Assembly (NCBI RefSeq): GCF_025449215.1
Contig: NZ_CP104900.1
Coordinates: 4,402,001 to 4,466,000, forward strand
Direction: 5' to 3'
DNA: 64,000 nucleotides
DNA from: Shewanella seohaensis
Lineage (GTDB): Bacteria > Pseudomonadota > Gammaproteobacteria > Enterobacterales > Shewanellaceae
In this document: positions 1-8,207 of the stretch, one piece after another
Numbering within the stretch: the stretch's first letter is position 1
Layout: each line of letters begins with the position of its first letter
Position numbers and translations under genes: made by a program
The notes under the pieces: generated by a model
What the model saw: the letters and a program-made list of their open reading frames with translations, nothing else
The model's database searches: none
Told to the model about the DNA's origin: nothing

Positions 1-1169
1 GAATTAAACATCTTAGCATCGACATGGAATCGATGCAGCAGGGAGCCAATTTCCTGTGACATGTTATACACCTTAAGACTGGATAAGTTGGTGTGGTTGG
101 TATGGCGCGCATTTTTTAGGGCAAGATCGGCCATCACGCTGATATTTTTGTTAATTTCTTCGGCAACTGCATGTTGCTCTTCCGAAGCCGTTGCGATTTG
201 GTGGGACATATCGGTAATGCTTTCAACCTGAGTCACTATGTCACCGAGGGCTTGATGGGCTTGCTCCACCATCACGGCGGTTTCGTCGGCAATGGTGACG
301 TTCTTAAGCATCACTTCTACGCTCTGCTGCGCGCCCTTTTGCAACGTTGTAATCTGCTGTTGAATTTCGGCGGTAGCCTCTGAGGTACGTTTAGCTAAGT
401 TACGCACTTCATCGGCGACAACCGCAAAGCCACGGCCATGTTCACCGGCGCGCGCACTCTCAATCGCCGCATTGAGTGCCAATAGGTTTGTTTGCTCTGC
501 AACTTGAGAGATGGTTTCAATGATACTGCTAATGCTATTGGTATCGGCGGCAAGGTGTTCGATAACGCCTTTAGTTTGGTGAATTTGCGATTTCATATCG
601 CTGATTTTATTAACGATAGTACCAATTAACTCATCACCGTGTTTCGCCGAGCCTTGGGCAATATCGGCCGCACGCGCCGTACTGGCGGCATTTTGTGAGA
701 CTTCTTGTACGGTGGAGACCATCTGCGTCATAGCCGTTGCGGCCAACTCGGTTTGACGCTCCTGTTCGAGCACGCCCTGTTTTGCCTGCTCGCTGATCGC
801 TTTAATATCGGTCGCGACTTTCTTCATCCACTCACTCGTATCGACGAGGGAGAGAATAGTGCGACTAACATCTTCGCCCATGCGGTTGATACTGTGGACA
901 ACCGTGATAAACACACCCGCATCTTTCTCATCGAGCTGATAACTTAAATCCCCATCCCCTAAGTGATGGGCCGCACGCTCTAAGTGCCGTAAGTTACGGA
1001 TCAACTTGTTAATATTTAAAAAGAGAATCACTGCAAGGGCAATTAAACACAGCGCCGCAATCCAGTGGGCACTGGTCGCTAAACAATAGAGTGGATATAA
1101 GAGTAAGACCATGGGCGCAAAAATAATACCGTAGCCCATGGTGCCTTTTTGGACACTGATGCCAGCCAT
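1..1169 (-). CDS. Methyl-accepting chemotaxis protein (partial, C-terminus cut by window edge)
   Basis: Transmembrane chemoreceptor that would signal to CheA/CheW. The 389 visible codons begin at ATG 1169. Two closely spaced hydrophobic segments lie at about residues 12-55, with almost no periplasmic loop between them, so there is no classical ligand-binding domain. A HAMP-like stretch follows ([18 protein letters not shown]), then a long coiled-coil signalling domain. The highly conserved hairpin tip is intact ([20 protein letters not shown], then [13 protein letters not shown]). The reading frame is still open at base 1, so the stop codon lies outside, probably only a few residues away. The short membrane-anchored form suggests sensing within the membrane or cytoplasm, but the ligand cannot be read from the sequence. 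Confidence 0.93.
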   Translation of the reverse strand, partial: MAGISVQKGTMGYGIIFAPMVLLLYPLYCLATSAHWIAALCLIALAVILFLNINKLIRNLRHLERAAHHLGDGDLSYQLDEKDAGVFITVVHSINRMGEDVSRTILSLVDTSEWMKKVATDIKAISEQAKQGVLEQERQTELAATAMTQMVSTVQEVSQNAASTARAADIAQGSAKHGDELIGTIVNKISDMKSQIHQTKGVIEHLAADTNSISSIIETISQVAEQTNLLALNAAIESARAGEHGRGFAVVADEVRNLAKRTSEATAEIQQQITTLQKGAQQSVEVMLKNVTIADETAVMVEQAHQALGDIVTQVESITDMSHQIATASEEQHAVAEEINKNISVMADLALKNARHTNHTNLSSLKVYNMSQEIGSLLHRFHVDAKMFN

Positions 1170-1485
1170 TCTTGTCTCCTTCAAAAATGCTATTTCACTT
1201 GCTTGCGAGAACTAACTCGTTGGTAACCAACAGATCTTTGTATCATTTAATGATTTTTTCGTACTCGATACTCTTAAGACTAGTCCCGAATGAAACAAGA
1301 AACAAAGCCCGAAGGAATGACTTTAGCTATATTTTACCTAGCGCTAAATTTGAGCCAGATCACAGGGTTAATCTGTAGTTACAACATTGTTTTAAGATGT
1401 CGATTTTTTATTGATCGAGATCAGTATTTACAGCCGCTAAGGGCGCTAGTGTAAGGGGGACTTCACAGGAAAGAGGATTTCAATC
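1170..1485. other. Intergenic region, divergent promoters
   Basis: 316 bp without a convincing gene, between the leftward chemoreceptor and the rightward DUF3149 mini-gene. A 68-codon open frame at 1172-1378 has no ribosome-binding site or recognisable protein and is discounted. The only clear signal is the FNR-type palindrome at 1411-1424. Confidence 0.6.
1411..1424 (+). promoter_or_regulatory. FNR/EtrA-type binding site
   Basis: TTGATCGAGATCAG matches the FNR consensus TTGAT-N4-ATCAA at 9 of 10 fixed positions. Its centre (1417.5) is 68 bp before the DUF3149 start codon. If it activated from -41.5 the transcript would start near 1459, but the -10 there (TAGTGT) is poor. It could equally serve the divergent chemoreceptor gene. 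Anaerobic control of either gene is inferred only. Confidence 0.45.
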
Positions 1486-1617
1486 ATGGCATTTTGGTTA
1501 GATTTAATGTTCGGTAACCCAATTGGTTTACTCTCAATGATCGTTATCTTTAGCACTATAGGGATAATTTCTTATATCACTTGGATGTTCATTGTGAAGT
1601 CCGCGCAACAATCGTAG
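1486..1617 (+). CDS. DUF3149 family mini membrane protein (43 aa)
   Basis: A 43-residue protein starting MAFWLDLMFGNPIGLLS, followed by one strongly hydrophobic helix (about residues 14-36) and the short polar tail KSAQQS. This length and the conserved N-terminus fit the DUF3149 family of tiny inner-membrane proteins, whose function is unknown. The ATG is preceded by a good AAGAGGA ribosome-binding site, and the gene is followed at once by a strong terminator, so it is a monocistronic unit. An FNR-type site upstream hints at control by oxygen availability. Confidence 0.8.
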   Translation: MAFWLDLMFGNPIGLLSMIVIFSTIGIISYITWMFIVKSAQQS

Positions 1618-1667
1618 TTTTTGCTTCCAAATTGTTATTCTGTTCATTGTAAAAATTGCACGTTGTT

Positions 1668-1696
1668 ATGGGGGTTAATCTAACCCCCATTTTTTG
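1668..1696 (+). terminator. Rho-independent terminator of the DUF3149 gene
   Basis: Perfect 10-bp stem (ATGGGGGTTA / TAACCCCCAT) with a 3-nt loop followed by six T on the plus strand. Confidence 0.9.
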
Positions 1697-1730
1697 TGCC
1701 TGTGATTTCTGCTTTAGAACACAACCCGCA

Positions 1731-2342
1731 TTAAGCGGCGTGTTTACGGCTTTGCACTACCCCATTTAAGAACTGCGGACGCGCTTTAATCAAGTGCTGC
1801 ATTTCTTCCTGACTCGGCTCTCCCGCGGGTAAACGCAGTACTCCACGATTCAGATACATGCGTGCCTTCATCGAAATTTTATAATCCGCCGTAGGACCTT
1901 GGATCGCATAATGGCGCTCATTGCCTAAACATTCGAGGATGCAGGCATTCAGTAAGCTTTTTACTGCGGGTTCATTTTGCGGCAATGTCAAAATGGTGGC
2001 GCCCTGTAAAAAGAACTCCCGCAAGAGGGCTCGCTCAGCACGGTCCATCAGGTTGACCTTAGCTTCAATCGTTTCCGTCACGCGTTTATCACTTAAATGA
2101 CGAATCGACTCATCTAAGCCAAGGTTTAATAACTGAGTTAAGAAATAAGCAATTGAAATGATTAGTCCTAGGCCAACGAAATGGGCATGCTCGGGGACGA
2201 ATTTATCCAGCGCCAACAAGGCGAGCACATTCGATGGGATCGCCAATAACACAGCGCAGCTGACCATTAGCCATAACATGACTCGAAACATCATCTTTTT
2301 AGGGCTAAACAATTTCACTGAATCCAGTTTGAGTTTAATCAT
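1731..2342 (-). CDS. SieB-like (superinfection exclusion B family) membrane protein
   Basis: 203-residue protein with two hydrophobic segments at about residues 19-45 and 53-75, then a soluble C-terminal half. The layout and the sequence around the second helix resemble chromosomal members of the superinfection exclusion B family (SieB domain), named after a phage P22 protein that blocks growth of other phages. No other phage genes lie nearby, so a role in defence is not shown. The alternative is a generic inner-membrane protein of unknown function. ATG start at 2342. It is transcribed alone, facing the DUF3149 terminator. Confidence 0.55.
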   Translation of the reverse strand: MIKLKLDSVKLFSPKKMMFRVMLWLMVSCAVLLAIPSNVLALLALDKFVPEHAHFVGLGLIISIAYFLTQLLNLGLDESIRHLSDKRVTETIEAKVNLMDRAERALLREFFLQGATILTLPQNEPAVKSLLNACILECLGNERHYAIQGPTADYKISMKARMYLNRGVLRLPAGEPSQEEMQHLIKARPQFLNGVVQSRKHAA

Positions 2343-2509
2343 AATGTTATCCCAGCGACAAAAAATTGAACTTAGACGGCATCAAGCAAGTTTGATGCCA
2401 CTGTATCAGTCAAAATTACGGGATATTTCATGGGGATAAAATGCACAATCTGGATGCTTGAGTCTATGCTTATAAGCATCCAACTCGCTATCAGATAAAG
2501 ACTATTTAG

Positions 2510-4140
2510 ATGCTGACATTCTTTAGTCAATTTATTAAAAGCCCGATAGGCAGGCATCTCACCTTGTCTATCGTGCTGTTCAGCTCTCTGATTACCTTAA
2601 TGACGACCGCCTACCAACTGATCAGCGACTACCGTGGCGATGTCACTCGCATCGACCGTGTATTCTCCAATATTGAAAAAGCTAACCTCGATGTCCTCGC
2701 CGCCAGCATTTGGGTTATCGATGAAAGACTGATTAATACTCAACTAAATGGCCTTATCCAACTACCTGATATCAATTATATTTCAATCAAAGATGATAGT
2801 GGTCAGTCATGGAATTCTGGCGAGCAAAAGCAAAACCACACGCTCAGTAAAACCTTTCCTCTGGTGTATAAGTCGCCCACGGATAATATCAATGTCGGCA
2901 GTTTAGAAGTGCAAGTGGATATGGATGCTATCTATCAACGTCTCTACGATAAAGCGATCCTCATTCTGCTCTCCAATGGCATTAAAACCTTCTTAGTCGC
3001 AGGATTTATCCTGTTTCTCGTCTGGTACAACATCACTAAACATCTCGACAAACTAAGCAATTACTGCAAACGCATCGACTTAGATACCGACTTTGAACCG
3101 CTACAATTTGAACGTAAAGACAAGGTCGATGAGTTTAAGCAAGTCGCCGATGCCATCAACAGCATGCAGGACCAGCTTCGCAGCTCCTTTGAGGCACTGA
3201 AAAGCTCTAAAGCCGAACTGCAAACCGCCTTAGAAGACAGAGAACGGTTGCTGAAACTCGAACGTAGCTATAAAGAAGAGCTCGCAAGACAGGTAAAAGA
3301 AAGAACCCAAGAATTAGAACAGTCATTAACAGCGCTAAAACGGGCGCAGCAAGTATTAGTTGAGCAGGAAAAAATGGCCGCCTTGGGTGGGCTGGTCTCT
3401 GGGGTTGCCCATGAGATCAATACACCGATCGGCATTTGTTTGACGGCGGCCAGCACTCAACTGAACCATATCGAAGAGCTAATTGACCTCATTCACAGCG
3501 AACACGCCACCCTCGACGAAATCAACGCCATCTTAGATGAGTATCAAGAAAGCTGTGAGCTAATCGTCCGTAATATCACCAAAGCCAGCAGCCTGATCCA
3601 AAAATTTAAAACGATCGCCATCGATCGTAGCCACGAAGAACATCAGTGCATTAATCTGCAAAGCCAGCTTAAGGAGATCCTAGAATCGACTTTAATTATG
3701 TATCCCAAGGTCAGCGTACAAACCCAGCTACAGGTTACGCCAACACTCAATATCCAGACCAATGTCAGCCTGCTCAATCAAATCGTTAGTAATATTCTCT
3801 CCAACGCCTTCACCCATGCCTTCCAGGATAGGCAGAATAACCAAATTCAGATCACAGCGGATTTAGAGCAAGACTATGTCAATATCAGCATTGAAAACAA
3901 TGGTATCGCCATCCCCCCGAGGTGGCAGAGCATATGTTTGAACCCTTCTTTACCACCAACAGAAGTAAAGGTGGCACAGGCTTAGGCTTATCCGCCGCCT
4001 TTAATGCTGCCACACTGCTAAAGGGCACCATGAACTACCAAGCAGACTCGGCACTGGGAGGCGCTAAATTCAATATCCGCATTCCCCTTACCCAGTGCGA
4101 TGCACCTAAACTGACTACACACCATGACTTTACAATTTGA
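2510..4140 (+). CDS. Sensor histidine kinase (frameshifted)
   Basis: Membrane-bound sensor kinase of about 543 residues once repaired. Visible parts are TM1 at residues 17-38, a periplasmic sensing region of about 110 residues (its ligand not evident), TM2 at about 148-173, a coiled coil at about 225-285, the phosphoacceptor His301 in HEINTP, the N box (NILSNAFTHAF) and the ATP-lid glycines (GGTGLGLS). Between the N box and the lid the frame breaks: the run of six C at 3913-3918 needs one more C to read PPEVAEHMFEPFFTT. As written, the first frame stops at 3985. No response regulator is adjacent, so this is an orphan kinase. The same kind of defect occurs in seven other genes here, so a sequencing error is likely. 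Confidence 0.85.
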
Positions 4141-4194
4141 TGATGCGCTTGATGGCGAGTAGAAGGCGAGCAAAGCAAACACTGGTGCCACTAA

Positions 4195-4228
4195 ACAAAA
4201 ATCCACAGCAATGGCTGTGGATTTTTGT
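4195..4228. terminator. Bidirectional terminator
   Basis: Stem CAAAAATCCACAGC / GCTGTGGATTTTTG with a 4-nt loop. A-rich and T-rich flanks let it serve both the sensor kinase (rightward) and tcdA (leftward). Confidence 0.85.
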
Positions 4229-4264
4229 TGTTAAAGATGAGTCTTTATCTTATTGATTCGCCGC

Positions 4265-5083
4265 TTATTCGCTCGCAGTTGGTTCATTTGCAATTTGAGC
4301 GAGCCTAGCAAGTACCCGGCTGGCCGCCACAAAGCCAAAAGTCCCAGTCACCATAGTGACGGCACCAAAGCCAGAGGCACAATCCATACGCATAGAACCA
4401 TCGGCCGTCGCTTTACTGCTACACACGGAACCATCGGCTTGGGGATAAACTAATTGCTCGCTGGAAAACACAGCATCGACGGCAAAACGGCGCTGCACAT
4501 TTTTGGAAAAGTTATATTCGCGGCGCAAAATATTACGCACTTTTGCCAGTAAAGGATCTTGGTAAGTTTTAGCCAGATCGGTAAGCTGGATCTGTGTTGG
4601 ATCGGTTTGGCCGCCCGCGCCACCAACGGTCACTATCTTAATTTTTTGACGTTTACACCAAGCAATCAACGCCGCCTTTTGTTTAACCGCATCAATACAA
4701 TCAACCACATAATCGATATTGCCACCAGCTTTTGACCCGAGCAAATACTCACTAAGGTTATCGACAGTAATAAAGTCTTCCACCTCATTGACTTGGCAAT
4801 CGGGATTGATCGCACGGATCCGCTGCGCCATCACAGCCACTTTAGACTCGCCAATCGTCGATGACAGAGCATGAATTTGACGGTTCGTGTTCGTTACGCA
4901 GATATCATCCAAATCAATCAGGGTAATTTGGCCAATGCCACTGCGTGCCAACGCCTCCGCCGCCCATGTGCCAACGCCACCAATGCCAATCACCACCACA
5001 TGGGAGGCGGCAAATTTAGCGAGCGCCTTTTGCCCGTACAAGCGGCCAATGCCACCAAAGCGATTCTGATAGGCTTCAGTCAT
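4265..5083 (-). CDS. tcdA: tRNA threonylcarbamoyladenosine dehydratase TcdA (CsdL/YgdL)
   Basis: ATP-dependent cyclisation of t6A37 to cyclic ct6A in ANN-decoding tRNAs. The protein (about 272 aa) has the E1-like ThiF/MoeB fold: an N-terminal RFGGIGRLYG, a nucleotide-binding loop VVVIGIGGVGTW near residues 31-41, then LIDLDDICVTNTNRQ. The last of these includes the Asp and Arg residues that bind ATP in the family. A ribosome-binding site (AAGGTAAG) precedes ATG 5083, which is preferred over the TTG one codon upstream. It is a single-gene unit. Length and motifs are normal. Confidence 0.95.
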   Translation of the reverse strand: MTEAYQNRFGGIGRLYGQKALAKFAASHVVVIGIGGVGTWAAEALARSGIGQITLIDLDDICVTNTNRQIHALSSTIGESKVAVMAQRIRAINPDCQVNEVEDFITVDNLSEYLLGSKAGGNIDYVVDCIDAVKQKAALIAWCKRQKIKIVTVGGAGGQTDPTQIQLTDLAKTYQDPLLAKVRNILRREYNFSKNVQRRFAVDAVFSSEQLVYPQADGSVCSSKATADGSMRMDCASGFGAVTMVTGTFGFVAASRVLARLAQIANEPTASE

Positions 5084-5086
5084 CAA

Positions 5087-5493
5087 TACTTACCTTATAT
5101 CTAACTAACAATGGCCGCCCTTAGAGGATGTGAAAGACAATCTACAGCAGCGTAACGCAATAAAATGCGCCGTGGATTTTATACGATTTGGGCCAAAAAC
5201 CGAAATCTATCTCGGCCTAGGTGCGCCGAGTAGCACTCAGATACAAAAGTGCGGCAAATGTAGTCATTGGCACTTTCCTGAATCATAGGCTCATACATTA
5301 GGTAAACTCAGATTAAAAGTTCGTTTTAACCTTGTAAAACATAGTGTTAAAAACAGAGCCATTTCAGCGCCAAGTGATCAAGATCACATTTTTAATTCGT
5401 TTGCCTGTCACACTGCGCAGCACCAAAGCTCCACACTCCGCAGTAAAAAGAGATAACTCTTGCTGCATAAAATAATGATATAAGTACAGGAAA
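5087..5493. other. Intergenic region upstream of porin 1
   Basis: About 400 bp with no gene. It holds the promoter of the rightward porin gene, including the Crp-like palindrome at 5373-5388, and the leftward promoter of tcdA. I see no other repeat or RNA. Confidence 0.6.
5373..5388 (+). promoter_or_regulatory. Crp-type operator upstream of porin 1
   Basis: AGTGATCAAGATCACA matches the palindromic Crp consensus TGTGATCTAGATCACA at 14 of 16 positions and is followed by a T run. It lies about 106 bp before the porin start codon. In Shewanella, Crp controls much anaerobic respiration and outer-membrane protein expression, so porin activation by Crp is a reasonable inference. Confidence 0.6.
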
Positions 5494-6564
5494 ATGAAGA
5501 TGAAAAAGAATCTGCTCACTCCAGCGATTGCCGCTAGTCTCGCATTTTGCTCATTTAACTCCCTGGCCGATGGCCCAGAATTTTACGGCCATGTCGACCT
5601 GAGTATCACCGACTCAGAAAAAGGTTACGCCGCTCAAAATCAGAAAGATGGCACAGTACTCGAAAACAACTTTTCTTGGGTGGGTGTCAAAGGATCTGAA
5701 AGCGTAAGCCCCTACTTTGATATCATCTATCAAATGGAATTTGGCGTAGAAAACTTTGATAACTCGAATAAAACCTTCAATGCGCGTAACACCTTCCTCG
5801 GGGTGAGAAGTGTAGCGGGTACCGTTTTAGCGGGCCGTAACGATACAGTATTTAAAGCGTCCGAAGGCGGTTTTGATTTGTTTGGCAACACCAACGCCGA
5901 TATCGACCTGTTATTGGCAGGCCAAACGCGCTCTGCCGATGGTATTTCCTATTATTCGCCTAAGATCGCCGATCTTATCACTCTCAACGCTACCTATCTG
6001 ATGAGTGACAACTACGATCAACGCGATAGCCAAGGCAACGAAGTTTATAGCCAAGATCAAATGTATGCCTTAAGCGCCACTTTAGGCGACAAGACCTTTA
6101 AAACCCATAATTACTATGTTGCGGCGGCCTATAACGATGGCATCGAAAATATCGAAGCCTACCGTGGTGTTGCCCAAGCAAAATTTGGTGATTTCCTCTT
6201 TGGTGCCATTTATCAGCACAGCGAGCATATTGACGACAGATTCTCAAATCTCTCGGGTGAGACCTATTTTGTGAATGCTGCTTATCTGATGGATGATTTG
6301 AAACTCAAGCTGGTTTACGGCAAAGATGACTCTGGTTTAGGCAAATATGTCAGCCGTTTTGTCGGCAGCCAAGACAGCGGTAACCTCGAACAAGTGAGTG
6401 ATGTCGACCTTCAACAGCTCACAGTAGGCGCAGATTACCGACTTAGCACTAAGACTATGGTCTATGGTCACTACACTCGCTTCGACGGCGACCTTATGCT
6501 AGCAGGTACAAAACAAGACCTAGACGACAACGTGTTTACTGTAGGTTTACGTATTGATTTTTAA
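5494..6564 (+). CDS. Outer-membrane general porin (porin 1)
   Basis: 356-residue trimeric-type porin. It has a signal peptide (cleavage after ...SFNSLA, giving mature DGPEFYGHVDLSIT), alternating beta-strand sequence throughout, and the C-terminal Phe (VGLRIDF) required for barrel assembly. It belongs to the Gram-negative porin family and is clearly paralogous to the next gene: both share LENNFS, VYQMEF/IYQMEF, ARNT(F/Y)LG, LAGRNDTVFK-like and GNTNADID motifs. The ATG at 5494 is followed by a second ATG at 5500, and either could start the same signal peptide. Codon use is less extreme than in porin 2, suggesting lower expression. Confidence 0.93.
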   Translation: MKMKKNLLTPAIAASLAFCSFNSLADGPEFYGHVDLSITDSEKGYAAQNQKDGTVLENNFSWVGVKGSESVSPYFDIIYQMEFGVENFDNSNKTFNARNTFLGVRSVAGTVLAGRNDTVFKASEGGFDLFGNTNADIDLLLAGQTRSADGISYYSPKIADLITLNATYLMSDNYDQRDSQGNEVYSQDQMYALSATLGDKTFKTHNYYVAAAYNDGIENIEAYRGVAQAKFGDFLFGAIYQHSEHIDDRFSNLSGETYFVNAAYLMDDLKLKLVYGKDDSGLGKYVSRFVGSQDSGNLEQVSDVDLQQLTVGADYRLSTKTMVYGHYTRFDGDLMLAGTKQDLDDNVFTVGLRIDF

Positions 6565-6600
6565 TAGTATTATTCTAATTCGAAACAGATAATATTTGAT

Positions 6601-6628
6601 AAAAAAGCGGCTTTGGCCGCTTTTTTAT
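6601..6628 (+). terminator. Terminator of porin 1
   Basis: Stem AAAAAAGCGGC / GCCGCTTTTTT with loop TTTG, 37 bp after the stop codon. Confidence 0.9.
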
Positions 6629-6994
6629 TGTATCTCATACTAAATAGCATTCTCCCGCCCCATTTATGACAAACTTGCGACAACATTAGTATATGCTACA
6701 GTTAGCCTCGCCGACTCACTTAAGCCACAGCGCTTTACCTACCTCTTTAGTAGTAAGTGAAAAATACTGTTTTACCACTTTCACTCCAATTTGCGGTTGA
6801 GATATAAGGAAATATCCTAAAAAACCCCGAATATGGACAAGGAGAGCCAAAAACATGATCTGCAACACAGCCTGCAAGTCGTAAAACTGTAAAAATCGGC
6901 GGCAACTTTGTTACCGATTCCAGTAACAAATGTGTTAAACCACACAAAAACCATGAAAAATGGAAAAGAACTTAGGTTCGAGGGAGCACAAAAC
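6629..6994. other. Long leader/promoter region of porin 2
   Basis: About 365 bp without a supported gene. In-frame codons from 6908 continue into porin 2, but they lack a ribosome-binding site and a signal peptide and are treated as untranslated leader. The long gap suggests a regulated promoter or a long 5' UTR, but I could not pick a convincing operator. Confidence 0.5.
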
Positions 6995-8038
6995 ATGAAA
7001 AAGACATTCATCTCTGCATCAGTTGCATCAGTACTGGCACTGGCTTCATTCGGCGCGCTAGCCGAAGGCCCAAGCTTCTACGGTCGTTTAGAGCTTGCTG
7101 TAACTAATACTGAAACAGGTGCAACTCTACAATCTGGCACAAACGGTGTTGATTTAGGTGAAAGCGGCACTTACTTAGAAAACAACTTCTCTTTATTAGG
7201 TGTTAAAGGTACTGAGAAGATTGCTGATGGCTATGACGTTGTTTATCAAATGGAATTCCAAGTTGAAAACACTTCTGGCTCAGGTGACGTGTTCAAAGCT
7301 CGTAACACTTACTTAGGTTTAAAAACTAATGCAGGTACTGTATTAGTGGGTCGTAACGACACAGTATTCAAGCAAGCTGAAGGCGGCGTGGATATTTTCG
7401 GTAACACCAACGCGGATATCGACCGTTTAATTAGCGCTCAAACTCGTAGCGCTGACGGTGTTTGGTATTACTCTCCAAAAATCGCTAACTTAGTGACGTT
7501 AAACGCAACTTACCTGTTCGACGATAACGACACTACAGCTAAAACTAACGAAAGCTTATACGCTCTGAGCGCGACTCTGGGTGATAGCAAGTTCAAAGAA
7601 CAAAACTACTACGTAGCTGTTGCTTACAACAAAGGTATCGATGCAGTTGATGCATACCGTGGTGTAGCTCAAGTTAAATTAGGTCAGTTCAAACTCGGTG
7701 GTTTATTCCAAAACTCTGAAAAAGTAACTGATAGCGCTATCGACGGTAACACTTACTTCGTGAACGTATCTTACGATCTGAACGGTGTGAACCTGAAAGC
7801 TGAATACGGCTACGATGAAGCTGGTTTCGGTAAATACTACAAAGCATTAGGTCAAGCTGGCGCCGATGATATCAGCGTACAAAACGTTAACCTAGGTGCT
7901 GACTACCGCTTATCTAAATCAACTATGGTGTATGGCCAGTACTCAATGTACAAAGGCGACTACAAAGACACTACTGGTGCTAAGTTTGACTTAGAAGACG
8001 ACAACGTATTCTCTGTAGGTGTACGTTACGACTTCTAA
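6995..8038 (+). CDS. Major outer-membrane porin (Omp35-like)
   Basis: 347-residue porin with a textbook signal peptide (MKKTFISASVASVLALASF, cut after GALA) and mature start EGPSFYGRLELAVT. It keeps beta-barrel strands and the terminal VGVRYDF. Start 6995 is chosen because GAGGGAG lies 8-14 bases upstream and the signal peptide starts exactly there. Position beside parC matches the porin called Omp35 in S. oneidensis, which matters for growth on anaerobic electron acceptors. Codon use is strongly biased to the preferred set (CGT, GGT, AAC, GTA), as expected of a very abundant protein and unlike porin 1. The two genes are a tandem duplication. Confidence 0.93.
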   Translation: MKKTFISASVASVLALASFGALAEGPSFYGRLELAVTNTETGATLQSGTNGVDLGESGTYLENNFSLLGVKGTEKIADGYDVVYQMEFQVENTSGSGDVFKARNTYLGLKTNAGTVLVGRNDTVFKQAEGGVDIFGNTNADIDRLISAQTRSADGVWYYSPKIANLVTLNATYLFDDNDTTAKTNESLYALSATLGDSKFKEQNYYVAVAYNKGIDAVDAYRGVAQVKLGQFKLGGLFQNSEKVTDSAIDGNTYFVNVSYDLNGVNLKAEYGYDEAGFGKYYKALGQAGADDISVQNVNLGADYRLSKSTMVYGQYSMYKGDYKDTTGAKFDLEDDNVFSVGVRYDF

Positions 8039-8060
8039 TATCCTTAAAAGATATTAGCGA

Positions 8061-8090
8061 AAAAACCTACCGCTTGCAGTAGGTTTTTTT
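8061..8090 (+). terminator. Terminator of porin 2
   Basis: AAAAACCTAC / GTAGGTTTTT stem, 8-nt loop, T tract on the plus strand. Confidence 0.9.
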
Positions 8091-8130
8091 ATACCTCAAA
8101 TTTAGTACAAAGTGCCGAGTGATTGTCATA

Positions 8131-8164
8131 AAAAAGCCACTCAAGTGACACTTAAGTGGCTTTT
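8131..8164 (-). terminator. Terminator of parC
   Basis: Imperfect inverted repeat AAAAGCCACTCAAGTG / CACTTAAGTGGCTTTT with a T tract on the minus strand, 44 bp beyond the parC stop. Confidence 0.85.
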
Positions 8165-8207
8165 ATTAACTTGTTGCGACTAACTCTTACGCAAGCTCAA
8201 ATGAGCG

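Noticed and set aside
1172..1378. 68-codon open frame upstream of the DUF3149 gene
   Set aside because: No ribosome-binding site, no recognisable protein, and it lies in the promoter space of divergent genes.
6908..6994. N-terminal extension of porin 2 by 29 codons
   Set aside because: It would place the signal peptide inside the protein; the start at 6995 has its own ribosome-binding site.
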